Positions 54,347 to 63,839 of a stretch of DNA of 64,000 nt are shown here, piece by piece. A program made the position numbers and the translations under genes. The DNA comes from Clostridium sp. MCC353. Lineage in GTDB: Bacteria; Bacillota; Clostridia; Lachnospirales; Lachnospiraceae. How positions within the stretch are numbered: position 1 is the first letter of the stretch; every line of letters starts with the position of its first letter. The DNA is taken from NCBI RefSeq assembly GCF_018785315.1, contig NZ_WQPN01000128.1, forward strand, positions 72,409 to 136,408, written 5' to 3'. The notes beneath the pieces were generated by a model that was given only the letters and a program-made list of their open reading frames with translations, had not been told where the DNA came from and made no database searches.

Positions 54347-54895
54347 TTATTCATATACTCCCATTTTTTCGCCTCTTCTGATCCAGTATGACCAATCCAG
54401 ATCAAACTGCACGGTCGGATTTTCCCCATTATCATCAAAAGAAAACACAACCTCTATTCTCGCCTCATGATCGTCATAAAAATATAAACTCTCCCCTATA
54501 CAGGTGATCACTAATTCCTGATAAACCTCATACGGAATCTCCTTCTCATCCAGCAGATCCCGCAGTTCCTCAACCGTGATATTCTTATTGACTTTTCCGT
54601 TCATCACGCTGAGTTTCCGGTTGAATTTCTCCATGTCCAGCTTTAAATATCCAATATTACAGTCATAATCCGGCAGATCCATATCCGTCGGGTTATAAAA
54701 TATATAATCCGCCGCCCAGTCTCTTCCATTGTCTTTAATCATATATTCCCCGGAAAGAGGCGGTGCGGAGTAGGCAGGTATCATTTTCCCATAATTTTCT
54801 GCTGCTCTCGGACACAGCTTTATGTCAAACACTTCAAAAAACCCGACCAGCTCCCGGCCTGGCTCACACCCTATTTTCTGCGTAACTTTCACCAA
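54347..54895 (-). CDS. Hypothetical protein downstream of yeiH
   Basis: 182 residues, not recognised. It is acidic and rich in Tyr and Asp ([19 protein letters not shown]), without signal peptide or membrane helix. The start is uncertain (TTG 54895 or GTG 54892) and overlaps the yeiH stop by several bases, so it is probably co-transcribed. The C-terminus ([18 protein letters not shown]) looks like an immunity- or DUF-type small protein. Function unknown. Confidence 0.6.
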   Translation of the reverse strand: MVKVTQKIGCEPGRELVGFFEVFDIKLCPRAAENYGKMIPAYSAPPLSGEYMIKDNGRDWAADYIFYNPTDMDLPDYDCNIGYLKLDMEKFNRKLSVMNGKVNKNITVEELRDLLDEKEIPYEVYQELVITCIGESLYFYDDHEARIEVVFSFDDNGENPTVQFDLDWSYWIRRGEKMGVYE

Positions 54896-55917
54896 ATCCC
54901 CAAAAGCCTCTGCATAACCAAACTAACCCCCGTAATCCCAATCCAGCAGCAAAATCCCATAATTATCGGCTTTCCCCCCGTCTTGACCAGTTTCACAATA
55001 TTGGTATTCAATCCAATAGCGCTCATTGCCATAACGATGAAAAATTTACTGAGTGTCTTCACCGGGTTAAATAATGCCGACGGAACTCCCATGCCGGACG
55101 CCACAGTGGTAATGACGGATGCAAGCACAAAATACAGGATAAAAAATGGAAAAATCTTTTTAATATCCACCTGTCTGTCTCCTGATTTGGCGTCTTTCGC
55201 CCGCATGAAAGCCAATACCAGCGTAATGGGAATGATCGCCAGGGTACGTGTCAGCTTCACAGTCACCGCTTTGTCCAGGGTAGCCACTCCCAGGCCGTAA
55301 AGGGAATCCCATGTGGAAGCTGCCGCGGTTACGGAAGACGTATCATTGACCGCTGTTCCCGCAAAAATGCCGAACGCTTCTCCGCTGGTGGTAGAGAATC
55401 CGATCAGCGCGCCAAATGTGGGGAACAAAATGGCAGCCAGGACATTGAAGAAAAATATAACTGAAATGGCCTGGGCAACCTCCTCGTCGTCCGCTTCGAT
55501 CACCGGGGCTGTGGCCGCAATCGCCGATCCTCCGCAGATCGATGATCCCACCCCCACCAGGGTTGAAATCTTTCCCGGTATATGCATAAGTTTATGCAGC
55601 ACAAAGGATATGATCAGTGACGTGGAAATGGTGGCGATGATAATAGGAAGCGACTGCCGTCCGGTTTGGAGAATCACGGACAAATTCAGCCCGAATCCCA
55701 GCAGAATCACCGCATACTGGAGAATCTTTTTGGAGGTAAACGTAATGCCCTCCTGGACATTTTTCTTATCCCTGATTATAAATGTCAAAAGCATACCGGC
55801 AATAATCGCAAAAACCGGCCCTCCTATGATAGGAAATGCTTTGCCAAGAAACCAGCTCGGCACAGAAACCGCCAGGCACAACAGGATTCCCTTCCAGTTA
55901 CGTTCTAAAAAATTCAT
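54889..55917 (-). CDS. YeiH-family putative sulfate/anion exporter (UPF0324)
   Basis: 342 residues from [18 protein letters not shown] precedes ATG 55917 and the longer reading is rejected. About ten membrane helices with [18 protein letters not shown] near residue 120, [14 protein letters not shown] near 195 and [13 protein letters not shown] near 255, all characteristic of UPF0324. It is divergent from a LysR-type gene, the standard arrangement for yeiH. Substrate not proven; sulfate or related anions have been suggested for relatives. Confidence 0.9.
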   Translation of the reverse strand: MNFLERNWKGILLCLAVSVPSWFLGKAFPIIGGPVFAIIAGMLLTFIIRDKKNVQEGITFTSKKILQYAVILLGFGLNLSVILQTGRQSLPIIIATISTSLIISFVLHKLMHIPGKISTLVGVGSSICGGSAIAATAPVIEADDEEVAQAISVIFFFNVLAAILFPTFGALIGFSTTSGEAFGIFAGTAVNDTSSVTAAASTWDSLYGLGVATLDKAVTVKLTRTLAIIPITLVLAFMRAKDAKSGDRQVDIKKIFPFFILYFVLASVITTVASGMGVPSALFNPVKTLSKFFIVMAMSAIGLNTNIVKLVKTGGKPIIMGFCCWIGITGVSLVMQRLLGIW

Positions 55918-56191
55918 ACTCTTCCTCTTTCCGCATAGCCCGCTGCATTTCACTTAATGTTCAAACATGCCCTAAAACTATGCATATATATTTCCTGTTA
56001 TTTTGAAATGCCCTGCCGGTTCACCCACCATTGAATTCGAGAGAGCGCACCGGAAGATTTTTCAAATTCCGGATTATTTTACCATTTGTTACAAATAAGA
56101 TAAAATTATTTATATTTATTTAATAATAAAAATATGTTATTATCAATTCATAGTCAGGATTATGGCCATTCCATTCACCAGGAGGAACACA

Positions 56192-57067
56192 ATGCAGGAT
56201 TTTCGTATGGAAACATTTTTAACGGTCTGCGAGACCATGAATTTTACAAAAGCTGCGTCCATACTCAACATGACGCAGCCTGCCGTCTCCCAGCACATTC
56301 ATTTTCTGGAAGAAGCTTATGAGATAAAATTATTCTCCTATCAGGGAAAAAGGATCTTTCTCACCGAAGCGGGAGAAATACTCCGCAATTTCGCCCTGAC
56401 CCTCAAACACGATGAAATTCATTTGAAAAACAAATTGATCAGCACCCTGGTTCCCAAAAAAGAATTTATCTTTGGCGCAACCTTAACCATAGCTGAATTT
56501 ATCCTTCCGCAGAAGATCAAATCCTTTCTGGCTAAGTCCGGCGGCAGCCAGATCCAGATGCGGGTCCGCAACACCCATGAACTGCTGAGGGAAATCGATG
56601 CGGGAGAAATCGATTTTGCCATCATTGAAGGTTATTTTCCCAAGGAGGAATACGATTACATAACTTACAGCGTGGAGCCCTATATTGCCATCTGCTCCCC
56701 CGGCGATTACAGCAGGCTTCAAAATGCTTCCCTGGAAGATCTGCTAAATGAAACCCTGATTCTCCGGGAAGACGGCTCCGGGACCCGTGAAATACTCCAG
56801 GTGTTCCTCACCAGCAAAAACCTGAGCTTTTCTGATTTTAAAAACAGGATGATCATCGAAAATATCGGCGCCATTAAAAAGCTGACGGCCGACGGCTGCG
56901 GCATTTCCTTCCTGTATCAGAAAGCGGTGGAGGAGGAGTTGAAATCCGGTGTTTTAAAAAGGCTTGATCTCCAGGAATTTTCCCTGTCCCATGAACTCAT
57001 GTTTATTTTTCGCAAGAACAGCCTTTTTAAAACCGATTATGAAAAATTTTATCAATTTTTCTCATAA
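56192..57067 (+). CDS. LysR-family transcriptional regulator
   Basis: 291 residues from MQDFRMETFLTV; CAGGAGG precedes ATG 56192. The HTH is MNFTKAASILNMTQPAVSQHIHFLEE near residue 15. An effector domain follows (GATLTIAEFILPQKIKSFL and IVREDGSG-like LILREDGSGTREI). It is divergent from yeiH and likely regulates it. The 3' end carries a terminator. Confidence 0.92.
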   Translation: MQDFRMETFLTVCETMNFTKAASILNMTQPAVSQHIHFLEEAYEIKLFSYQGKRIFLTEAGEILRNFALTLKHDEIHLKNKLISTLVPKKEFIFGATLTIAEFILPQKIKSFLAKSGGSQIQMRVRNTHELLREIDAGEIDFAIIEGYFPKEEYDYITYSVEPYIAICSPGDYSRLQNASLEDLLNETLILREDGSGTREILQVFLTSKNLSFSDFKNRMIIENIGAIKKLTADGCGISFLYQKAVEEELKSGVLKRLDLQEFSLSHELMFIFRKNSLFKTDYEKFYQFFS

Positions 57068-57111
57068 TACTCATTCCCTTCCTGCAGCAGACTGCCCGGG
57101 AAAAAGAAAAA

Positions 57112-57154
57112 CGGACAGCAAATGGGCGAATCTTATCCGCTCATTTACTGTCCG
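57112..57154. terminator. Bidirectional terminator between LysR and argH
   Basis: CGGACAG...AAATGGGCG pairs with CGCTCATTT...CTGTCCG around AATCTTATC; 17-18 bp with three mismatches. Confidence 0.7.
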
Positions 57155-57181
57155 CGTTCTTATGGGAATATTTAATCTGCT

Positions 57182-58552
57182 TTAGTTCAAGTCTTTTTTA
57201 TAAATTTCAATAACCTTCTTCATCGCTTCCTGTCCCGGAGCCCCTACAGTCATGCGCTTCTCCACACATGTCTTCATGCTGATGGCGTCATAGACATCCT
57301 CTTCAAATACCGGGCTGATCGCCTTAAACTCCTCCAGCGTCATATCGTCCAGGGCAATGTTCCTGTCAATACAGAACAGCACCAGCCGTCCCACGATTCC
57401 ATGGGCATCCCTGAAGGGCACTCCGTGATTTACCAGGTAATCCGCCGCGTCTGTGGCATTGGTAAATCCGTTCTTAGCGCTGGCTTCCATCACATCCTTA
57501 CGGAATGTCATGGAGGAAATCATGCCGGTAAACAGAGCCAGGCAGCCTTTTACCGTATCAATGGCATCAAACGTCAGCTCCTTATCTTCCTGCATATCCT
57601 TGTTATAAGCCAGCGGCAGCCCCTTCATCGTAGTCAGAATGGAAACCAGGGCTCCATATACCCGTCCGGTCTTTCCGCGGATCAGTTCAGCAATGTCCGG
57701 GTTCTTCTTCTGCGGCATAATGCTGCTTCCCGTACTGTAGGAATCATCAATCTCCACAAAACGGTATTCATTGGTATTCCAAATGATGATCTCCTCACAG
57801 AAACGGCTTAAATGCATGGAAATGGTGGACAGCGCACAGAGCAGTTCAATCACATAATCCCTGTCCGCCACTGAATCCATGCTGTTTAAGGTTGCCCCAT
57901 AAAAGCCCAAAAGCTCCGCCGTGTATTCCCGGTCAAGAGGGTAGGTGGTTCCTGCCAAAGCCCCTGATCCAAGAGGGCAGTAATTCATTCTCTCATAAAT
58001 ATCATGGAGGCGCAGGCGGTCTCTTTTAAACATCTCGAAATAGGCCCCCATATGGTGTGCCAGGGTGATGGGCTGGGCTTTCTGAAGATGGGTAAATCCC
58101 GGCATAAACGTATCCACATTGGCTTCCATGACCGTTAACAGCTCTTTTAACAGTTCTTTTAACAGCCCGTCAATTTCTGTAATTTCATCCCGGCAGTAGA
58201 GCTTCATGTCCAGGGCTACCTGGTCATTACGGCTGCGGCCTGTATGAAGCCGTTTTCCAGCCTCTCCAATCCGTTCAATCAAATTGGCTTCCACAAAGGA
58301 GTGAATATCTTCATGTTCCTTGGTAAATACCAGTTTTCCCGATTCAATATCGGCTAAAATACCATTTAATCCGTCAATGATCGCAAGTTTATCCTCTTCG
58401 GAGACGATCCCCTGCTTTGCCAGCATGGTCACATGGGCGATGCTGCCCTGGATGTCCTGATGGTAGAATTTCTGGTCAAATGAAAGGGATTCATTAAAAT
58501 TGTGCACTAACTGGTTTTCTTCTTTTGTGAAGCGTCCGCCCCATAATTTCAT
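57182..58552 (-). CDS. argH: Argininosuccinate lyase ArgH
   Basis: 456 residues. It splits argininosuccinate to arginine and fumarate. The superfamily signature GSSIMPQKKNPDIAELIRG is near residue 277, with the substrate Ser just before it; TGRSRNDQVALD near 106 and HLQKAQPITLAHHMGAYFEM near 156 complete the active site. An AGGAG site precedes the ATG. It is 4 bp downstream of the YfhO gene rather than next to argG, so it is probably transcribed from the gtrA-yfhO promoter. Confidence 0.97.
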   Translation of the reverse strand: MKLWGGRFTKEENQLVHNFNESLSFDQKFYHQDIQGSIAHVTMLAKQGIVSEEDKLAIIDGLNGILADIESGKLVFTKEHEDIHSFVEANLIERIGEAGKRLHTGRSRNDQVALDMKLYCRDEITEIDGLLKELLKELLTVMEANVDTFMPGFTHLQKAQPITLAHHMGAYFEMFKRDRLRLHDIYERMNYCPLGSGALAGTTYPLDREYTAELLGFYGATLNSMDSVADRDYVIELLCALSTISMHLSRFCEEIIIWNTNEYRFVEIDDSYSTGSSIMPQKKNPDIAELIRGKTGRVYGALVSILTTMKGLPLAYNKDMQEDKELTFDAIDTVKGCLALFTGMISSMTFRKDVMEASAKNGFTNATDAADYLVNHGVPFRDAHGIVGRLVLFCIDRNIALDDMTLEEFKAISPVFEEDVYDAISMKTCVEKRMTVGAPGQEAMKKVIEIYKKDLN

Positions 58553-58556
58553 AAGC

Positions 58557-61500
58557 TTATATCTCCTGTTCTTCCATGTTTTCTTCTAAATCATCATCGG
58601 TATCGTCATCATTTTCCTGATCTTCGGAATCTTCTTCCTCTTTCCGGCGGGGAGTTTTTAACACCTCCCGTTTCCGCCAGATATATCCGCCCAAAGCCGT
58701 AGCTGCCAGGAATAATACACATCCGCCGGTTATCAAAGCCCCCAGCCGCAGGCCTTCCGGCTCATATTCAAAGCGCACCTTATGGCTTCCTTCCGGTATC
58801 TCCACAGACAAAAATGTGTCCATCATTTTATAGGAATCTTCCTTAATGCCGTCCACATAGACCGTCCAGCCCTTTTCATAGGGAATTGTGGTGAACAGCA
58901 TTCCGGCCTTATCAGCAGTCACGGTTCCTTCCAGGGAATTGTCCATCCAGCTTGTGACCTCCAGCGGGTGATGGCTTAATTTCTCATAAACCTCCGCCAA
59001 CGCGCTGTTGTCAAAATAATACACTTCCACACTCAGGGTTTCATCCTGGCTGTCTCCGCTCAGAACCACTTCCTCACCTTTAAAACACCGTCCCAGCTCC
59101 AGAATATATCCCCGGTTCACATTGGTAAATGATTTGGACTTTTCTCCGCTGCTCATGGTAACTTTTTCCACTTTACGGTTGCTGACATAAGCGAAATATT
59201 CCCCAGTCTGATCCGGGGTAAATCTTGCCGTATTGTCCGTAATTTCCGCATCCACTTCATTCAGGACATTTGGCGCTCCCAGCACCTGGCAGAAGTCATT
59301 CTGCACAGTCACAGGGCTTCCAAAATCCCTCTGCCAGTTATCTTCAAAATCCTTAGAAATTAAAAATCCCACAGGCAGCGTATATTTTCTCCGGTACAGA
59401 TAAGTATCCTGTTCCTGGTCTATGAATTCCAGCAGCTCATCATCCGGATGGGCTTCTGAATACAAGCCGTACCGTACGGAAAACAGCATATCCACCAGCG
59501 GGGTGCTTCCGGTTATGCTGTAGGCATTGGTATTTCCCTCACATCCTACGGATTTAAAGAAATCAGTCAGGGCCTCATTGGCGGTTGATGAGAACAGGGA
59601 TACGGATGGGAAATTCATCCAGGCTCCGTCATTTTTCGTCTTCCTCGTCACCTTTTCAATCCGGTAAAATGTATCCGACGGCAGGCTGTTCACCAATTTC
59701 TCCACCGCTTTATTATCTTTAATATAGGCTGAGCGGCTGGTTGTGGTAATGCTGGTCACCGTGGTATTTACCGCCGCCTCTACGGAAACCACCGCCAGCG
59801 TAAGAAGCACAATTGCGTTCAGACTGGCCTTTTTATTCTTGTAAAGGTACAAAATCCCGGCATACATTGCCAAAAACAGAATTGCCACATAGTAAACGGA
59901 AAAATGAAAATGTTCCTGGGTCACCATTTTTTCCGCCAGAATCACAAAACACACGGAACCCCAAAATGCCGCGGCCATATGTTTCCATTTGATCTCATGT
60001 AAATTCATATACGCCCGGTAACACATAACCAGGATCAGGAATATATAGATAAATGACTGTCTGCACGGCAGGCTGTTGGGATAATGAAACCCGTGCCAGA
60101 TAAAATTCAGCGCATTTACGGAAAAACTGGCGAAAAATATCAGAAGAAGGCCGCAGTAAACCGCCTTTTCCCGTACCGGAATCTTTCTGCATACGAGATA
60201 CAGCAGAAAAAACATGAGTACTGCCACGCCGCAGTAGATATTGGGCCAGTGCTCCAGGCCGATCTCCACCTTTACATTGGCAATATGCCTTGCCAGCATG
60301 TCAAAGATGGGAAAATATGAGGTCAGGGTCTGCGGAAAATTGAAATCCCCCGACGCGGTCATCTGCAAAGCGAATATCTCAGGAAGCAGCACCACAGCCG
60401 CCAGGCCTCCGGCCACAAGGGAATAGACCGTAAACTGGCCGATATTCACAAGCCATTCCTTCACCGTCTTCTTACCTTCCAAAATCAACAGCGCCGCGAA
60501 ATACAGCACCAGGAAAATACAGATCATGATGGAAATATAGTAGTTGGAAAGGATGGAAAGCCCCAATGTGACGCAGTATAAGGTCCCCTTCCTTTCTTTT
60601 ACCAGCTTCTCTATTCCAAGCACAATCAGCGGAAACAGGATAATACAGTCCAGCCACATGATATTCCAGCTATAAGCCGCCATATATCCGGACAGCGCAT
60701 AAAAAATGCCGAAAAACGCGATGCCGAAATCCTGTGTTTTTCCATGCTTACGAAGATAATAAGCAAAGCTCAAACCGCAAAGGCCGATTTTAAGCACAAT
60801 AGAATAGGTCATAAATTCGATCACAAGGCTCTTAGGGCATAAAATTAACAGCCAGTTAAATGGGCTGGCCAGATAATAGGCGTAAAGCGCCGCAAAATTG
60901 ACGCCCATCCCGATATCCCAGCTATACAGCAGGCTCCCGCCGTTCTTCAGCTTATATTGGAATTCGGAAAAGAACGGAGCGTACTGATGGTACATATCCG
61001 TCCTTAAAAAGCTTTCGCTGCCAAAAGGAAAAATCCTCCTCTGTGCGAATATCACAATCATAATCAGGACCGGAACCAAAAATGCGGCGGCAAGCCCGTC
61101 CGCCGGCCTGACCATCGTGGCTACCCGGTATCTGTAATCCGCGTCTTTGCTCCTGCTGGCATTGGACCGGGTGGGAGAATGGCGCCGTTCCCTTGCTTTC
61201 TGTTCTGCTGCCGCTGCCGATTCTGTTACTGCCGCCCGTTCTGTTGACGGCGCTGGTTCTGTTAATGATTCCGGTTCTCTTAATGCCGCCCGCTCTCTTA
61301 ATCCTGCTGGTTCTGTTGTTGCCGCCCGTTCTCTTACTGCCGCCCGCTCTCTTACTGTCGTCCGTTCTCTTAATGTCGTCCGTTCTGTTACTGATTCCGG
61401 TTCTCTTACTACTGCCCGTTCTGTTAATGATCCCGGTTCTCTTATAACTGCCCGTTCCAAATCGGTCTGTAGTCTTCTGCTCCGACGTATCACTTCTCTG

Positions 61501-61850
61501 TTAGACGTTTCCGGCGGTGTTTTATCTGGATTTGATTCTCTTTTATTCGATTCTCTTATATTTGATTCTTCTATGTCAGCTTCTTCTATATTTGAACCTT
61601 CCATATTAGAACTTTTTATATTAGAATCTTTTATATTAGAACCTCTCATACTATATTTTTTTATATTTATCTCTTCTCTGTCTCTTCCTTCTATATCTGC
61701 CTTTTTCTTTACTGTCATTATTTTTTTCATCTTCTCTTCCGGTATCTCTCCGCTCTGATCCATGGATATCTCCCTGTCCGTTTTAGCTTGTGTCCTCTCC
61801 AGTATCTCTTCCAATTCCTTGGAAACCCTCATCACTTCATCATGTTCCAT
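58557..61850 (-). CDS. YfhO-family multi-pass membrane protein with repetitive N-terminus
   Basis: 1097 residues; the YfhO core is usually ~850. The first ~240 residues are charged and disordered with two repeat arrays: pentapeptides of the SNIKD type (residues ~71-107; 15-bp units at 61530-61640) and hexapeptides such as ERAAVR and EPESLT (~132-210; 18-bp units at 61218-61457). A ~12-helix membrane domain begins near 250 and runs to ~720. An extracellular beta-rich region and a final helix are followed by an acidic tail. YfhO aids glycosylation of lipoteichoic acid or other polymers. Confidence 0.85.
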   Translation of the reverse strand: MEHDEVMRVSKELEEILERTQAKTDREISMDQSGEIPEEKMKKIMTVKKKADIEGRDREEINIKKYSMRGSNIKDSNIKSSNMEGSNIEEADIEESNIRESNKRESNPDKTPPETSNREVIRRSRRLQTDLERAVIREPGSLTERAVVREPESVTERTTLRERTTVRERAAVRERAATTEPAGLRERAALREPESLTEPAPSTERAAVTESAAAAEQKARERRHSPTRSNASRSKDADYRYRVATMVRPADGLAAAFLVPVLIMIVIFAQRRIFPFGSESFLRTDMYHQYAPFFSEFQYKLKNGGSLLYSWDIGMGVNFAALYAYYLASPFNWLLILCPKSLVIEFMTYSIVLKIGLCGLSFAYYLRKHGKTQDFGIAFFGIFYALSGYMAAYSWNIMWLDCIILFPLIVLGIEKLVKERKGTLYCVTLGLSILSNYYISIMICIFLVLYFAALLILEGKKTVKEWLVNIGQFTVYSLVAGGLAAVVLLPEIFALQMTASGDFNFPQTLTSYFPIFDMLARHIANVKVEIGLEHWPNIYCGVAVLMFFLLYLVCRKIPVREKAVYCGLLLIFFASFSVNALNFIWHGFHYPNSLPCRQSFIYIFLILVMCYRAYMNLHEIKWKHMAAAFWGSVCFVILAEKMVTQEHFHFSVYYVAILFLAMYAGILYLYKNKKASLNAIVLLTLAVVSVEAAVNTTVTSITTTSRSAYIKDNKAVEKLVNSLPSDTFYRIEKVTRKTKNDGAWMNFPSVSLFSSTANEALTDFFKSVGCEGNTNAYSITGSTPLVDMLFSVRYGLYSEAHPDDELLEFIDQEQDTYLYRRKYTLPVGFLISKDFEDNWQRDFGSPVTVQNDFCQVLGAPNVLNEVDAEITDNTARFTPDQTGEYFAYVSNRKVEKVTMSSGEKSKSFTNVNRGYILELGRCFKGEEVVLSGDSQDETLSVEVYYFDNSALAEVYEKLSHHPLEVTSWMDNSLEGTVTADKAGMLFTTIPYEKGWTVYVDGIKEDSYKMMDTFLSVEIPEGSHKVRFEYEPEGLRLGALITGGCVLFLAATALGGYIWRKREVLKTPRRKEEEDSEDQENDDDTDDDLEENMEEQEI

Positions 61851-61867
61851 CTTAAAGCTCCCTATTT

Positions 61868-62281
61868 TCAGCTTTTATTTTTAAAGATAAACAGTTTACT
61901 GAACACATAATTTAACACCAGCGATGCCGCCGATACAAATACCTTGCCAATCAATTCATGAAGGTGCATTCCCTGAACCATAACCATCATGCCCACCAGA
62001 GTAAACAGCCCTGTTGCCGCCCGGCAGGACACAAATGCCACAAATTCTTTCCACAAATAAGCCGGACGCATCTCATAGCTGCGAAATACCCAGAATTTAT
62101 TCGTGACAAATGCGAATAACACGGCCGCCGCCCAACTGACAACCGTAGAAACCCGGTAATCCACATGATAAGACCATAATACGGTATAGACCACCCAGTC
62201 CACCAGTGTAGTCAGCACTCCAAATATAATGTAGGAAACAGATTCCCTGTTTACCAATTTACTCCACAATGTTTTTATCAT
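61868..62281 (-). CDS. GtrA-family membrane protein
   Basis: 137 residues with four helices; FGVLTTLVDWVVYTVLWS near residue 18 and SWAAAVLFAFVTNKFWVF near 48 fit GtrA, which helps flip lipid-linked sugars across the membrane. It starts at ATG 62281 with GGAGG nearby. It is 17 bp before the YfhO gene, so GtrA and YfhO probably act together in envelope glycosylation. The 16-bp tandem array lies just upstream. Confidence 0.9.
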   Translation of the reverse strand: MIKTLWSKLVNRESVSYIIFGVLTTLVDWVVYTVLWSYHVDYRVSTVVSWAAAVLFAFVTNKFWVFRSYEMRPAYLWKEFVAFVSCRAATGLFTLVGMMVMVQGMHLHELIGKVFVSAASLVLNYVFSKLFIFKNKS

Positions 62282-62308
62282 ATTCTTCCTCCATGCCGGA
62301 GCAGTTTT

Positions 62309-62548
62309 TTGCCCAAATATTACGCTGTGCGAATTTTACTTTGCATCAATATTGCGTTGCGCAAATTTTACGATGCGCGAATTTTGCGTTGCGCGGGTAT
62401 TGCGTTATGCAGGTATTTTACTATGCAGATATTACTTTATGCAAATATTGCTTTATGCAGATATTGCTTTATACAGATATTGCTTTATGCAGATATTGCT
62501 TTATGCAGATATTGTTTTATGCAGATATTGCTTTATGCAGATACGCGC
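62309..62548. repeat. 16-bp tandem array, 15 units
   Basis: Fifteen back-to-back units with an exact 16-bp period and no length change. The later units are nearly identical (TTATGCAGATATTGCT); the first six are diverged (for example TTGCGCAAATTTTACG). All three plus-strand frames stay open because 16 is not a multiple of three, so open frames here are not genes. The array lies 27 bp upstream of the gtrA start and could alter its leader or promoter. Confidence 0.9.
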
Positions 62549-62741
62549 AGTAATTTTAAATTTCCGGCTGCTGCTCAATTTTCGTCTTCTCTTATGCATT
62601 TAAATTTCATCTTATGGTTTCATCACAAATTTAATTGCCGAAAACAGCCAGGACTATTTTCACACATCTTCTAATATCCCCAGCCTGAACTATTCTCTAT
62701 TGTATTATAGGAAGAAACAAATGTAAACCTCAGATCTCCAA
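62549..62741. other. Spacer between the 16-bp array and apbE
   Basis: AT-rich; with the array it makes up the whole 62282-62741 gap. No terminator or gene was fixed. Confidence 0.35.
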
Positions 62742-63728
62742 TTACTTGGCCAAAAAACGGGCCGCCCCCTCCGAATAATGAACCTTTCCATCTTCTGTGA
62801 TAAAAACCGCATATATGCCGTCTATGGAATCTGCCAATTCCATTCCTTTATCCAACCCCAGGGAAAAGCAAGTGGTGCTCAATCCATCCCCATCCACAGA
62901 TTCCCCGGACAAAATGGTAACCGATATCAAGCCATTTTGATAAGGCCAGCCAGTTTTCGGATCCAGAATATGATGGTAGTTTACTCCGTCAATTACAAAA
63001 TGGCGTTCATATACTCCGGAAGACACCACCGACATATCCCTGATATCCATTGTTTCAATGGTTTCCGTATGGTCGGCAAATGGTTTCTGCAAACCTATTT
63101 TAAACGGCGTTTTTCCCGGCTTCTCCCCGACACAGAGAACATTTCCGCCCAGATTAATGACTGCGCTTTTCACTCCATTTTCCAAAAGGTAATCTTTTAT
63201 CCGGTCTGCAATATAACCCTTGGCAATCGCCCCCAGTTCAAGGGTGGTATCCGGAGAAAGGAATGTCAGCTGGTTTCCTTCAAGCCACAGGTTTTGGTAT
63301 CCCACCTTTTTAACCACCTCATCAAGGACGGATTCATCCGGTATCCGGTGCTCTTCACTTGTAAAGTCCCACAGGGATGTGATGGGTTCCACCGTAATAT
63401 CAAAAGCGCCGTCTGAAATTCTGCTGTAATATAACCCCTTTTCAATCAGGCGTGCCGTATCGTCCGACACCGTAAATACGGTTTCCTCCGGTTTTCTGTG
63501 GTTCAGCTTATAGATCTCGCTGGTTTCAATTGTCCGGCTGAAAATCTGCTCATAAGATTCACACAATTCCAAACTCCCGTTTAAAATCCCCTCATCCTGG
63601 GTATCGTAAAGGGTGATTGTGACAAACGTGTTAAGCATGTAAGCGGTTTTAGAGATGGGATTTTGGGGCTTGCAGCCTGTTAAAATAAGAAGCGTTATAG
63701 TTAATAGTAGGAAATAAACTTTCTTCAT
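62742..63728 (-). CDS. apbE: FAD:protein FMN transferase ApbE (lipoprotein)
   Basis: 328 residues. The N-terminal signal ends in a lipobox (LLILTGC). ApbE transfers FMN from FAD to a Thr in targets such as Rnf/Nqr subunits, outside the membrane, with Mg. LELGAIAKGYIADRI near residue 170, VINLGGNVLCVG near 192, YHHILDPKTGWP near 252 and SVDGDGLSTTCFSLG near 277 are the conserved motifs. It is a single gene; no rnf genes are nearby. Confidence 0.94.
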   Translation of the reverse strand: MKKVYFLLLTITLLILTGCKPQNPISKTAYMLNTFVTITLYDTQDEGILNGSLELCESYEQIFSRTIETSEIYKLNHRKPEETVFTVSDDTARLIEKGLYYSRISDGAFDITVEPITSLWDFTSEEHRIPDESVLDEVVKKVGYQNLWLEGNQLTFLSPDTTLELGAIAKGYIADRIKDYLLENGVKSAVINLGGNVLCVGEKPGKTPFKIGLQKPFADHTETIETMDIRDMSVVSSGVYERHFVIDGVNYHHILDPKTGWPYQNGLISVTILSGESVDGDGLSTTCFSLGLDKGMELADSIDGIYAVFITEDGKVHYSEGAARFLAK

Positions 63729-63839
63729 TGCTGGGGATACCTGCTTTCCGTTGCTGTTATTCTCAATTTTTTAATTATAGTGGGATTTTATCGAAAGCGT
63801 CAAGGCATTTTTCAAAATGCATTAAGTTTGGGAGAATCT

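Noticed and set aside
61147..61758. Plus-strand frame of 203 residues opposite the YfhO N-terminus
   Set aside because: It is an antisense shadow of the in-frame repeats (SVTAARSVDGAGSVN type) and has no start signal.
62269..62674. Three overlapping open frames on the plus strand (83-121 residues)
   Set aside because: They are created by the 16-bp tandem array, which keeps every frame open; the peptides are pure repeats (CRYCFMQILLYAD type) and no ribosome site is seen.
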